From DASVCS01 sp036381495 (GTDB lineage: Bacteria; Gemmatimonadota; Gemmatimonadetes; Longimicrobiales; RSA9), in NCBI GenBank assembly GCA_036381495.1, contig DASVCS010000147.1, forward strand, positions 1 to 64,000: a stretch of DNA of 64,000 nt, in the 5' to 3' direction. The position numbers and the translations under genes are program-made. The notes beneath the pieces were generated by a model. That model was not told where the DNA came from and made no database searches. It saw only the letters and a program-made list of their open reading frames with translations. Below are positions 1 through 8,516 of the stretch, in pieces. The number at the start of each line of letters is the position of its first letter. Positions within the stretch are counted from its first letter, which is position 1.

Positions 1-50
1 CGCCCCCCCCACGGCCGCGGAGGCCGCGAGAGAGAATACGCGGCGGCCAT

Positions 51-1097
51 TCACGCCGACAGCCGGTACTTGCGAATCTTGCGGATCACCGTCGGCCGCG
101 AGATCCCCAACAGCTTCGCCGCGCGCGTTCGATTGTTCCTCGTCAGGCGCAGCGTCACGGCCAGGAGCTGCCGTTCCGCCTCCTCGAGCGACAGCCCCGT
201 CGGCGGCACCAGGATCACCCCGGCCGCCTCCGCGCCCGCGACCAGAACCGCCGGCGTCTCCGAACGCTGCTGGATCGTGATGTGCTCCGGACCGATCCGC
301 GGACCGTCACTCAGGATGATCGCCCGCTCGATCGTGTTCTTGAGCTCTCGAACGTTCCCCGGCCACGAATGCGCCAGGAGCAGCTCCGCCGCCGCCGGCG
401 AGAGATCCTTCCGCTCGAGCCCCTGCTCACGACACAGGACGTCGAGGAAATATTGCGCGATCTCGACCACATCGCGACCCCGCGCACGCAACGGCGGCAG
501 ATCGATCCGGAATACGTTGAGACGGTAGTACAGGTCCTCCCGGAAGCTGCCTTCCGCCACCGCCGCCGCCAGATCCCGGTTCGTCGCCGCAATCACGCGA
601 CACGCCACCCGGCGCTCCTTCAGCCCGCCCAGGCGGCGCACCCGCCGATCCTCCAGGACCCGCAGCAGCTTCGGCTGCAACGTCGGCGGCAGCTCGCCGA
701 CCTCGTCCAGGAACACCGTGCCCTTCGCCGCGACCTCGAGCAGCCCTCGCTTCTGCGTGCGCGCATCCGTGAACGCACCCTGCTCGTGCCCGAACAACTC
801 CGATTCGAGCAGCGTCTCCGGGATCGCCGCACAGTTGATCGCGACGAACGGCTGGTCCCCGTGCGCCCCGCCGTAGTGGATCCCCCGCGCCAGCAGATCC
901 TTCCCCGTTCCCGTCTCCCCGTGCAGGAGCACGTTCGTCGTCGGATGCGCCGCCACGCGCCGACCCAGCGCGATCGCTTCGCGAACGCCCGGGCTCTGGC
1001 CGATAATACTCCCGAAAGCAAACGCTCCCGAGTCCGTTACGCCCGCCCCAGGGCCGGCGCCCGCCCCCGGCCGCGGAGCGACATCGTTTCGATTCAT
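51..1097 (-). CDS. sigma-54-dependent Fis-family transcriptional activator without receiver domain
   Basis: AAA+ ATPase that would remodel sigma-54 RNA polymerase at -24/-12 promoters. Of 348 residues, the first ~30 are a Gly/Ala/Pro-rich tail, so there is no receiver, GAF or PAS input domain. Seen: Walker A GETGTGKD (60-67), ELFGHEQGAFTDA loop (100-112), Walker B FLDEVGE (129-135), arginine-finger region near FREDLYYRLNVF, and a C-terminal Fis-type helix-turn-helix ending NRTRAAKLLGISRPTVIRKI. The sigma-contacting GAFTGA loop reads GAFTDA, a recurring variant. It is divergent from the GGDEF gene across a ~630-bp gap. Without a sensor domain, control may come from a partner protein or from expression level; that is inference. 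Confidence 0.93.
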   Translation of the reverse strand: MNRNDVAPRPGAGAGPGAGVTDSGAFAFGSIIGQSPGVREAIALGRRVAAHPTTNVLLHGETGTGKDLLARGIHYGGAHGDQPFVAINCAAIPETLLESELFGHEQGAFTDARTQKRGLLEVAAKGTVFLDEVGELPPTLQPKLLRVLEDRRVRRLGGLKERRVACRVIAATNRDLAAAVAEGSFREDLYYRLNVFRIDLPPLRARGRDVVEIAQYFLDVLCREQGLERKDLSPAAAELLLAHSWPGNVRELKNTIERAIILSDGPRIGPEHITIQQRSETPAVLVAGAEAAGVILVPPTGLSLEEAERQLLAVTLRLTRNNRTRAAKLLGISRPTVIRKIRKYRLSA

Positions 1098-1729
1098 ATG
1101 TCGATCCTGGATCTCCCTTCACGGGCGCAGCCATCCCTGTGCACACGTCCATTCGCCAGGGCGGCGTGCAATCTCCCCCCATCGCGGGGCCCGATCAGAT
1201 TTTCCTCCAGGGAGCGATGGTGGATTGTAGGGGCCGTCCCGATACCGGGCAATAGCAAACGCCTCCGTCCCCATCGGCCAGACGAGCCGCAACGTCACGC
1301 GCCACGCACAATGCGCCACGGCCGGCGCCGGCCGCCTCCACTCCAATGCGCCCGGCCCCGTGCACCAGCTCCGCCCGAGGGGTGTACCCTTGTCACGTCG
1401 GACCCCTTCAGTGATAAACGTCACAACGACTGCAACCCGCGTGCCAGGTCGCGTCGCCGTTTACAACTCTTGTCATCATAGCAATTTACGACGCTCAGGT
1501 TCCGCATCTTCGGCATCAGTGTGTAACAAGATGTTCGGTTTTCGTCGGTAGAGTGATTCATAGTGTTACAGATTCGCGGGTGTGGCTGTAACAAAATCCT
1601 TGATCGGCGTGCGTTCGGGGACTAAGTTGGACGGAATCCTGCCGCCGGATCGGGCGGCCGCCCGTTTTCGGTATCGGATCCGGGCCGCGTGGATTCGCAC
1701 GCTGGATCAGCCTCGACCGATCGAACTCC
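1098..1729. promoter_or_regulatory. divergent intergenic region with three TGT(A/T)ACA boxes
   Basis: This 632-bp stretch separates the sigma-54 activator (minus) from the GGDEF gene (plus) and holds no convincing gene. From about 1430 to 1600 it is clearly richer in A+T than its surroundings. TGTAACA occurs at 1522-1528, TGTTACA at 1564-1570 and TGTAACA at 1587-1593, the first two in inverted orientation. Such spaced boxes could bind a dimeric regulator. No -24/-12 element was recognised with confidence. Confidence 0.4.
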
Positions 1730-3718
1730 ATGTCGGAGTACAGATCCCGAAGCCTATCACGAGATGGTGGCGAACCGGACGTTCCGGCGTACGGGTTCGT
1801 GATACCATCCGTCGCGGTGGTGATCCTCTATGTGGTGGTTCCGCTGGAGGGGGAGGTGCGAGTCGCGCTCGGCCACGCGCTGTTGACGGCCGCGCCGTTG
1901 CTGGCGGTGTGGTCGTGTGTGCGTGCGGGGTGTGGGGTGGAGGGAGCGGCGCGGGTTCCGTGGTGGTTCCTGGCGGCGGCGGCGCTGATCGTGGCGGTCG
2001 GCCAGGCGATCTGGGCGGTGCAGCAGTTGGTGTTGGGGAGGCCGATCGGGTATCCGTCGCTGCCGTACATTCTGTTCCTGCTTTTTCACCCTTGTTATGC
2101 GGCGGGAGCGGCGTTGGCGTTGCGGCCGGCGCGTGCGCGGGGGAACGGGCTGGAGATCGCGCTGGACGGGGCGTTGATCGCGGTGGCGGCGCTGGTGCTG
2201 GTGGACCGTTTCGTTTTCGGTCCGGTGGTGGCGCGGGGTGTGGGCGCGTTGCAGTTCGTGACGATTGCATCGGGCCAGTTGGCGGCGGTGGTCTCCGTGC
2301 TCTTCGCGGGGCTGTTGGTTCTCTGGGGGGACCCGATGTTGCCGCGGCGGTCGGTGCCGATGGTTGTGGGTGCGGCGGTCGTGTTCCTGCTGGGGAACAT
2401 TCTGGTCGTGGCGGGTGCGGACCCGCGGCCGGACGTGCCGGGCGATGCGTTCGACCTGGTGTGGCTCGCGGGGTGGGGGCTGCTGGTGCTGGGAGGGGTC
2501 GAGGGGCGGCGTGGGATGCCGGTCGGCGGGGCGGTGTTGGCGAGGGATGTCGCACAGCGGCGGCTGCGCCAGGCGGTGGTCCCGGGTGCGGCGTTGTTCC
2601 TGGGTGCGGCCGCGATGGATGCGGTGCTCAGTCCGGTGAACCGACCGGTCCTCGCGGTCGCGTGTGGGCTTCTGGGTCTGCTGTTGGCGGCGCGGGTCAC
2701 GTTCACGTTGCGGGCGGCGGACCGGCAGGCGGAGGAGCGGCGGCAGCTCGCGCACACGCGGGCGTTGGTGGAAGTGAGTCGTGCGCTCGCGGGGGCGACC
2801 GAACTGAGCCGCACCCTCGAGTTGGTGGCGCAGTGGGCGTGTCATCTGTTGGATGCGCGTGCGGCGGGGATCGAGCTGCTCACGGACGATGGGACGGCGC
2901 TCGAGATGCGGGCGGTCTACGGGCTGTCGAGTAGTGTGTTGGGTTTGCGTTTCCCGGTCGAGGGGAGCTTCACGGGGTGGGTGGTGTCGCACGGGCGGGC
3001 GCGCGCGACGCTGGATCCGAGTGCGGATCCGTACGTCCAGCCCCAGAGCCTGGAGTTCATCGGATCACTCCCCGTTGCGGCCGCGCCGTTGCACTTCGGC
3101 GATCGGAAGCTGGGCGCGCTGTTCGCGAGCAATCGTGAGCGGCCGTTCGATGCCGCGGACCTCGAGCTGCTTTGTGCGTTGGCGGATCAGGCGGCGCTGG
3201 CGATCGAGAACGCGCAACTCTTCGAGCAGGTCCACACGCTGTCGTTGACGGACCCGTTGACGGGGCTGGCGAATCGTCGTCAGCTCGAGCGGGACCTGGC
3301 CCGCGAGATCGCGGCCGCGCGTCGCGGCCGCAGCCTGATGCTGGTGCTCTTCGACCTGGACAACTTCAAGAGCTACAACGACCGGTACGGCCATCTCGCG
3401 GGCGACGAGGTGCTGCGCCGGTTCGGGCGCGTGCTCGGCATCGAGACGCGCGCGATGAACCTTGCGGCGCGCTACGGCGGCGACGAGTTCCTCGTGCTGC
3501 TCACCGAATCGACGCGGGAGGGTGCCGAGACCTTCATCAAGCGCGTGAGCGAGCAGTTCCGGCACGAGATGGTCCGGCTGGGCCGCGGACAGGTGACGGT
3601 GAGCGCGGGGCTCGCGGTGTACAGTCCGGACATGGAGAGCGCCGAGGACCTGATCGCCGCGGCCGACCGGGGCCTGTACCGGGTGAAGGCGGGCCGCGGC
3701 GTGCGTTCGGACGACTGA
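1730..3718 (+). CDS. membrane GAF-GGDEF diguanylate cyclase
   Basis: Predicted to make cyclic di-GMP from two GTP at the inner membrane. The 662-residue protein has about ten hydrophobic segments over residues ~20-335, a cytoplasmic GAF domain (~360-490) and a GGDEF domain (~500-660). The active-site motif is intact as RYGGDEF, with upstream LTDPLTGLANRR and FDLDNFKSYND, so catalysis is likely. The product-inhibition I-site should read RxxD five residues before GGDEF; here it is RAMN, so feedback inhibition may be weak. The ATG at 1730 has no strong Shine-Dalgarno, so the exact start is open. Next downstream, on the other strand, is a small HMA protein. The GAF ligand is unknown. Confidence 0.92.
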   Translation: MSEYRSRSLSRDGGEPDVPAYGFVIPSVAVVILYVVVPLEGEVRVALGHALLTAAPLLAVWSCVRAGCGVEGAARVPWWFLAAAALIVAVGQAIWAVQQLVLGRPIGYPSLPYILFLLFHPCYAAGAALALRPARARGNGLEIALDGALIAVAALVLVDRFVFGPVVARGVGALQFVTIASGQLAAVVSVLFAGLLVLWGDPMLPRRSVPMVVGAAVVFLLGNILVVAGADPRPDVPGDAFDLVWLAGWGLLVLGGVEGRRGMPVGGAVLARDVAQRRLRQAVVPGAALFLGAAAMDAVLSPVNRPVLAVACGLLGLLLAARVTFTLRAADRQAEERRQLAHTRALVEVSRALAGATELSRTLELVAQWACHLLDARAAGIELLTDDGTALEMRAVYGLSSSVLGLRFPVEGSFTGWVVSHGRARATLDPSADPYVQPQSLEFIGSLPVAAAPLHFGDRKLGALFASNRERPFDAADLELLCALADQAALAIENAQLFEQVHTLSLTDPLTGLANRRQLERDLAREIAAARRGRSLMLVLFDLDNFKSYNDRYGHLAGDEVLRRFGRVLGIETRAMNLAARYGGDEFLVLLTESTREGAETFIKRVSEQFRHEMVRLGRGQVTVSAGLAVYSPDMESAEDLIAAADRGLYRVKAGRGVRSDD

Positions 3719-3788
3719 GGCGACGGCCTCGATCGTCTCGGAGCGGCCGCCGCCGTGCGTCCGGGACGAAGGCGCGTCGGATCCGGGA

Positions 3789-4004
3789 TCAGGGCAGTTC
3801 TTCCGCCGTGTACCCCTCGTCCATTACCGCGCCGACCAGCTCCTTCGGGTTCGTGCGGGCGTCGTCGTAATCGACGGTGGCACGGCCGGCCTCGAGGTCG
3901 ACCCGCGCGATGCGCACGCCGTCGACCCGCTTGAGTGCGTCGGCCACCGCGCGCACGCAGTGGTCGCAACTCATTCCCTGGACCTTCAAGGTCGCGATCG
4001 CCAT
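3789..4004 (-). CDS. heavy-metal-associated (HMA) domain protein, CopZ/MerP-like
   Basis: A 71-residue single-domain metallochaperone-like protein. It carries the HMA metal site GMSCDHC near residues 10-16 and the ferredoxin-like beta-alpha-beta-beta-alpha-beta pattern ending DEGYTAEELP. Such proteins bind Cu(I) or another soft metal through the two cysteines and pass it to a P-type ATPase or sensor. An in-frame upstream ATG at 4022 exists, but the ATG at 4004 is preceded by AAGGAG (complement of 4012-4017) at good spacing, so the shorter form is chosen. No P-type ATPase or metal regulator is nearby, so the partner and metal are unknown. Confidence 0.85.
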   Translation of the reverse strand: MAIATLKVQGMSCDHCVRAVADALKRVDGVRIARVDLEAGRATVDYDDARTNPKELVGAVMDEGYTAEELP

Positions 4005-4111
4005 CTCTGCACTCCTTGGCACTGGACGTCCCTTCTCGCGGGCGCCATCGCCTCGACGGATCAGGATGGAAAGCTAGCGGCCGTGCGGCACCCGGGCAAC
4101 GGCCACCGGTC

Positions 4112-4423
4112 TCATCCTCGCGGACGGCCGTGGCGGCCGTGGCGCCGTCCGCGCGGGCGGTGGCGCGGTGTGATGACGTAACCGGCGTCGTAGCCGTGGC
4201 GCTGCGCCCAGCGGCGGATCGCTCGGTCGCCTCCGCGGCCGTAAGTCGGGCTCTGTTCCGGGGGCAGCCTCGGCACGTAGCGATAGTCGTAGGGCGGGTA
4301 TGCGTACGGCTCGTAGGGCGGCCATCCCGCCGGCGCGCCGTAGTACCGCCCCCATTCCCAGTCGCTGGGGCGATGGACCCCGCGGCGGAAATCCTCGTCA
4401 GCGTAATCGCGGTACCGTGCCAT
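4112..4423 (-). CDS. small Tyr/Pro-rich protein with Arg/Gly/His-rich tail, unknown function
   Basis: 103 residues starting at an ATG (4423) with a strong GAGGAGGAC ribosome site 3-4 bases upstream, which is the main reason to call it a gene. The middle is Trp/Tyr/Pro-rich (DWEWGRYYGAPAGWPPYEP) and the last ~20 residues are basic, Arg/Gly/His-rich. There is no signal peptide, membrane segment or known domain. The composition suggests a disordered, nucleic-acid- or surface-associated protein, but that is a guess. It lies between the HMA gene and a 247-residue unknown, all on the minus strand. Confidence 0.6.
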   Translation of the reverse strand: MARYRDYADEDFRRGVHRPSDWEWGRYYGAPAGWPPYEPYAYPPYDYRYVPRLPPEQSPTYGRGGDRAIRRWAQRHGYDAGYVITPRHRPRGRRHGRHGRPRG

Positions 4424-4512
4424 GGCGTCCTCCTCGCGGGAACGCGCCGCCGTTCGGTCGTGAGGCGTGCGAGCCGGCGGCCGAGGCATCGCAAAGACCG
4501 CGCCGGTCCCGG

Positions 4513-5256
4513 TCAGTCGGCGGGCGGAGGCGGCGTGACGGCTTCGGGCGTCTCGTCCGGCGCGTCGGCATGCGGGTGGGCCGGCGCGTCGGTTTGCGCG
4601 GTTCGGTCGCGGTGCTCCCGGCGTTCGAGGCCCAGCCCGAGCTTGTCCAGCAGGTGGAGCAGGTCGAGCACGGTGTCGCCGAACTGTGCATCCCGCCAGA
4701 CCTGGTGGTGCTCGGCCATGCAGTGGAGCAGGAAGAGGGCGGCGTGGCGGAGGGGCAGGACGCGGAACGGCTGCCGCGTCGTGACGGGCGCGCCATCGCC
4801 GAAGGCGACGAGGCGGAACCGCCACCTGCGTCCGCCCGCGGTCGACGCGGCTTCGCCGTTCGCGATCAGGCGCGCGACCACGCGGGCGAGGGGTTCATCG
4901 AAGCCGGCATCCAGCCGCCGCAGTACGGCCTGCAACACGGTGGCGTCGCACAGCGCGTCGTTGAGTCGCGGCCGGCCCTCCTTGACCTCGGCGACGAGCA
5001 CGTCGATCGCATCATCGCGCAGGTCGAGCAACGGGTCCGCCGCGATCTTCAATTCCTCGCCCGGCCAGGTCTGCCCGCCGCCGTCCCGCGGCACGACCAC
5101 GGCTGCACGCGGGAAACGCACGGCGAGGAGATCGAGGTCCGTAGCCGTGTGATACCGCCACGGCCGGCCCTCGCCGACCAGGATCGGCTGCTCCGGGATC
5201 GAAACATAGCCGTTGAAGCGCAGATACGCATCGACCAGCGCCACGGCGGTGTCCAT
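4513..5256 (-). CDS. hypothetical protein with PD-(D/E)xK-like pattern
   Basis: 247 residues. The start at 5256 is supported by AAGGAG seven bases upstream. The N-terminal half contains TDLDLLAVRFP (about residues 38-48) and, after a variable stretch, VLVAEVKEG (about 86-94). Acidic residue, hydrophobic strand, then E-x-K is the arrangement of the restriction-endonuclease-like fold, here without other family marks. The middle is helical with many Leu/His (residues ~160-215), and the C-terminal ~35 residues are Pro/Ala/Asp-rich and probably disordered. A nuclease or a degenerate nuclease fold is possible but unproved. Confidence 0.65.
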   Translation of the reverse strand: MDTAVALVDAYLRFNGYVSIPEQPILVGEGRPWRYHTATDLDLLAVRFPRAAVVVPRDGGGQTWPGEELKIAADPLLDLRDDAIDVLVAEVKEGRPRLNDALCDATVLQAVLRRLDAGFDEPLARVVARLIANGEAASTAGGRRWRFRLVAFGDGAPVTTRQPFRVLPLRHAALFLLHCMAEHHQVWRDAQFGDTVLDLLHLLDKLGLGLERREHRDRTAQTDAPAHPHADAPDETPEAVTPPPPAD

Positions 5257-5349
5257 CCGCTGACTCCTTCCCGCCGTTCCTCAACCACCCGGATCCCGTT
5301 GTCCCGCCCCATGGAAGGGTGAGCGCCACAATCGTGCCGTGGGGGATGG

Positions 5350-5530
5350 GGCGCCTTCGGCGCCAGGCTAGGGCTGGGGCTGGGGCTAGGGCCGGGGATT
5401 GCCCGGGAGGGGGTGCGGTGGAGGGGGACGGCCCTGGAACTGCCGGGAGCGGGAGCGGGAGCGGGAACGTTTACGTTTACGGGATGGGGGCGGCCGGGAG
5501 TGGGATCGGGGGCGGGATCGGGAGCGGGCC
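5350..5530 (+). repeat. composite intergenic repeat, copy A
   Basis: A GGCGCC-TTC-GGCGCC hairpin (5350-5364) is followed by hexamer-like GGGCTAG/GGGCTGG tracts (5366-5395), then ATTGCCCGGGAGGGG, then a CGGCCCTGGAA and repeated CGGGAG tract, then AACGTTTACGTTTACGGG (5466-5483). Copies or parts recur at 20519-20571, 20662-20738, 30826-30985, 55612-55628 and 60938-61150. The run of G-tracts could form G-quadruplexes. The element sits just upstream of topoisomerase IB and keeps an open frame rich in Arg-Glu, which makes the annotated start of that gene easy to place too far upstream. Confidence 0.8.
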
Positions 5531-5773
5531 GCGCACCCGCACGCGCTCGCGCACGCCCCGGGCACGTCGGCAGCGGAGGCGGTGGGCTCTGCCGGAGGGA
5601 GCGGAGCCGGGGGAGCGGAGGCGGTGGGCGGCGCGGTGGACGGGGGCCTGGTGGGCGGATTCGGCGCAGCGGACGGAGGCAGAGCCCACCGCCGGAGCGG
5701 ACGCCATGCGCACGCGCACCCGCACGCGCACGAGACCCGACGGGTGGCACGGTCCGTGTACCTCGCGGGTGGC

Positions 5774-6784
5774 ATGACCGCGATGACCGGGGAGGGGTGG
5801 TGGCGGCGGGTGGGGACGCCGGAAGAAGGGTTTCGCTACCTGAAGGTGGATGGTGCGCCGCTCGTATCCGATGCGGCGATGCGGCGGATCGCGGCGCTCG
5901 CGATCCCGCCGGCGTGGATGGACGTACACATCGCGCCCGACGGGGAGCGCAAGGTGCAGGCGTGGGGCTACGACCGTGCCGGCCGCCGGCAGTACATCTA
6001 CAGCGCGGAGCACGTGGCGCGCCGCGACAGCCGCAAATGGAGCCGTGTCCTGCGCTACGGCCGGGCCGTGCCGCGGCTGCGTGAGGCGACGAACCGGCAC
6101 CTGCGGGATGGCGGGCTCGGTCGCGCGAAGGTGCTGGCCACCATGGTCCGACTCATGGGGCGTGCGTACTTCCGCGTGGGGAGCGAGCGGTATGCGGTGC
6201 GCAACCGCACCTTCGGGCTGTGTACGCTGCGGAAGCGGCACCTCGAAGTGCGGGGGAACGCGCTGGTGTTCACGTACGCGGGGAAGCGGCGCATCGACCA
6301 GCGGCGCGTCGTTGCGGACACGCCGCTGGTCGAGATCCTCCGTGACCTGCTCGCGCTTCCGGGCGGCCGCCTCTTCCGCTACCGGGATGATGGCGGCCAG
6401 GTCCGCAACGTGACCGCCGAGATGGTCAATCGCTATCTGCGGGATGTGCTGGGCGAGCGGTACACGTCGAAGGATCTGCGCACGTTCGGCGGGACGGTTC
6501 GTGCCGCCACGATCCTGGCGGACCTCGGCCCGGCGCGTTCCGAGCGGGAGGCCGTCCGCAACGTGGCGCTCTGCTGCCGCCTCGTCGCCATGGAGCTGGG
6601 CAACACGCCCGCGATCTGCCGCAAGGCGTACATCCACCCGGCGGTCATCGAGGGATACCTGTGCGACGGGCGCACCATCGATCCGCTGATGCGCAAGACG
6701 CCGCGGACCGTGACGGCCGAGGAGCCGGTTCCCTACTACCCGGAGGAGGCCGCGCTCATCCGGTTCCTGGAGCGACAGGGATGA
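5774..6784 (+). CDS. type IB DNA topoisomerase (poxvirus-like)
   Basis: Relaxes supercoiled DNA through a 3'-phosphotyrosyl intermediate. 336 residues from the chosen ATG match the usual bacterial TopIB length. Family marks: YLKVDGAPLVSDAAM and ALAIPPAWMDVHIAP near the N-terminus, YAVRNRTFGLCTLRKRH (catalytic Arg region), FTYAGK (catalytic Lys), TSKDLRTFGGTV, and the active-site tyrosine in CRKAYIHPAVIEGY. The open frame extends upstream to 5399 through the composite repeat, but that part is low-complexity and homologues begin near GEGWWRRVGTPEEGFRY, so ATG 5774 (or 5783) is preferred although its ribosome site is weak. Its stop overlaps the next gene's start by 4 bases (ATGA). Confidence 0.9.
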   Translation: MTAMTGEGWWRRVGTPEEGFRYLKVDGAPLVSDAAMRRIAALAIPPAWMDVHIAPDGERKVQAWGYDRAGRRQYIYSAEHVARRDSRKWSRVLRYGRAVPRLREATNRHLRDGGLGRAKVLATMVRLMGRAYFRVGSERYAVRNRTFGLCTLRKRHLEVRGNALVFTYAGKRRIDQRRVVADTPLVEILRDLLALPGGRLFRYRDDGGQVRNVTAEMVNRYLRDVLGERYTSKDLRTFGGTVRAATILADLGPARSEREAVRNVALCCRLVAMELGNTPAICRKAYIHPAVIEGYLCDGRTIDPLMRKTPRTVTAEEPVPYYPEEAALIRFLERQG

Positions 6785-7986
6785 AGCGCCCGCGACGCCG
6801 GCGTCCGCGCGCGGCGCGATACCGCGACGGGCGCCCCGCGCTCGGCGCGCTGCTCCAGCGCGGCCTCGCGCGCGCGGCCGAGGCGCCGCTCGTCGGAGGG
6901 AACGCCGTCGCGGTCCTGATCGACGGCCCCGAAGTGTATCCCGCGATGCTCGAGCGCATTGCCGGCGCGATGCGATGCGTCCATCTCGAAAACTACATCT
7001 TCCGGGCCGATGCCGCGGGGCGCCGGTTCGGCGCCGCGCTTGCCGAGCGCGCCCGGGCGGGCGTCCAGGTGCGCGTGCTCTACGACTGGCTCGGCTCGTT
7101 CCGTACGGCGGGGTCGTTCTGGCGGGAGCTGCGCGCCGCCGGGTGCGATGTGCGTGCCTTCGGCCCGCCGACGCTGCGTGATCCGCGCGCGTTCTTCCGG
7201 CGCGACCATCGCAAACTGCTCGTCGTCGATGGCCGTACCGCCGTGACCGGGGGGCTGTGCATCGGCGATGAGTGGGATGACGGCGAGCACGTCCGGTGTT
7301 GGCGTGACACGGCGATCGCCCTCGAGGGTCCCGTCTGCCGTGAGCTCGATCGGTCGTTCCACCGGATGTGGCGTCTGTCCGGCGGCGTCGCGGCGCTGGA
7401 TGAGCCGCCCGTGCGCGGCGCCGGTACGGTCGTCGCGCGAGTCGTGGATGGGCCGCCTGCGCACGCCCGTGCGTACCGACTGTACCAGCTCATTGCCGCC
7501 ACGGCGGAGGCGACGCTGTACGTCACGGGCGCCTATCCGCTCGCGCCGGCACCGCTCCGCTCCGCGCTCGCGGCGGCCGCCCGCGCGGGCGTCGACGTCC
7601 GACTCCTGGTGCCCGGCCGTTCCGACCTGCCGGTGCTCAACCAGGCGGCACGCGCGCACTACGCCGCGCTGCTGCGCGCCGGGATCCGCATCTTCGAGTG
7701 GTCCGGCCCCATGCTCCACGCCAAGACCGTCGTCGCGGACGGCAGGATCGCGCTGGTCGGCTCCAGCAACCTCAACCCGTTCAGCCTGATGGGGAGCTAC
7801 GAGCTGGATGTCGAGGTGCAGGACACGGACGTCGCGGGCCAGCTCGAGCGCCAGTTCCTCTCGGATCTCGGGCGCGCCCGCGAGATCACGCCCGATGCCT
7901 GGCACCGGCGACCCCGGGCGCAGCGCTGGCGCGAACGCCTCGGTGCCGTCGCGCTCTGGATGCCGTACCGGCTCTACAGCGGATGA
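6781..7986 (+). CDS. phospholipase D-family protein, cardiolipin synthase-like
   Basis: 401 residues with two HKD motifs: HRKLLVVDG (His143, Lys145, Asp150) and HAKTVVADG (His313, Lys315, Asp320), followed by GGLCIGDEW and GSSNLNPFS. This two-domain PLD arrangement is that of ClsB-like cardiolipin synthases, which join phosphatidyl groups at the membrane. There is no N-terminal transmembrane pair, as in ClsB rather than ClsA; instead the N-terminus is strongly basic (MKRPRRRRPRAARYRDGR) and may bind membrane or DNA. It is translationally coupled to topoisomerase IB by an ATGA overlap. A phosphodiesterase role on another substrate cannot be excluded. Confidence 0.85.
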   Translation: MKRPRRRRPRAARYRDGRPALGALLQRGLARAAEAPLVGGNAVAVLIDGPEVYPAMLERIAGAMRCVHLENYIFRADAAGRRFGAALAERARAGVQVRVLYDWLGSFRTAGSFWRELRAAGCDVRAFGPPTLRDPRAFFRRDHRKLLVVDGRTAVTGGLCIGDEWDDGEHVRCWRDTAIALEGPVCRELDRSFHRMWRLSGGVAALDEPPVRGAGTVVARVVDGPPAHARAYRLYQLIAATAEATLYVTGAYPLAPAPLRSALAAAARAGVDVRLLVPGRSDLPVLNQAARAHYAALLRAGIRIFEWSGPMLHAKTVVADGRIALVGSSNLNPFSLMGSYELDVEVQDTDVAGQLERQFLSDLGRAREITPDAWHRRPRAQRWRERLGAVALWMPYRLYSG

Positions 7987-8516
7987 GGCGGTGTGCCGGA
8001 CTGCCGTGCGGGAGCGCGGGCGCGTATCATGGCGGCGAAGTTCGCGGCACGCGCGTCGGGTCCATCATGGGAACCTTCCAGGCGCGGTGCGCGTATCGAC
8101 AACGCTTTCCGGGAAACCGTCGTCTAACTTCGATGGCGCGGACAGTCGGCGCAGGAGTGTGCGCGTGCCGGTCGCGCCGGTGGCGCGGCGGGCGGGTTTT
8201 CCGGGACGGATCGGCGCGGGAGCGTGTTGCGCATGCCGGGCGGTATCCCCGCCTCCGTTGACGCACCGCGCCGTGATCCGTAGCATTGCTCGCTGGGGCG
8301 AATCTGATCCGGTCGATCGACCGCCGGGCGGGCGCGACCCTGCTGATTGATGATCGACGCGCCGGCGAGCGGAACCTCCGCCGCGCCGGGCGCGACCAGG
8401 GCATCGCCCGACCGGGCCGGTCGTGCATCCGTGCCCGCTGGTGCGCCGTACCGGGTCCCCGTGCCCGGTGCGGCGCATGTGTTTTCGGGTGGTGACGATC
8501 AGCATCTGGAGGGTCG
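7987..8516. other. 530-bp intergenic region
   Basis: No supported gene lies here; open frames in it look like chance products of high GC. The only clear signal is the ribosome site GGAGGG just before the ABC ATPase start at 8517. The promoter of the ABC operon should be in this stretch, but I could not pick out a convincing -35/-10 pair. Confidence 0.5.

Noticed and set aside
3719..3788. Terminator between the GGDEF and HMA genes
   Set aside because: Only short imperfect GC complementarity and no T-run.
5350..5530. Telomere or chromosome end suggested by GGGCTA repeats
   Set aside because: The tracts are short, interrupted and lie inside gene-dense DNA at several places, in both orientations.
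5399..5773. 125-residue N-terminal extension of topoisomerase IB
   Set aside because: Coded by the composite repeat (RERERERLRLRD and Gly/Ala runs) and absent from the family; the same peptide appears at an unrelated gene.
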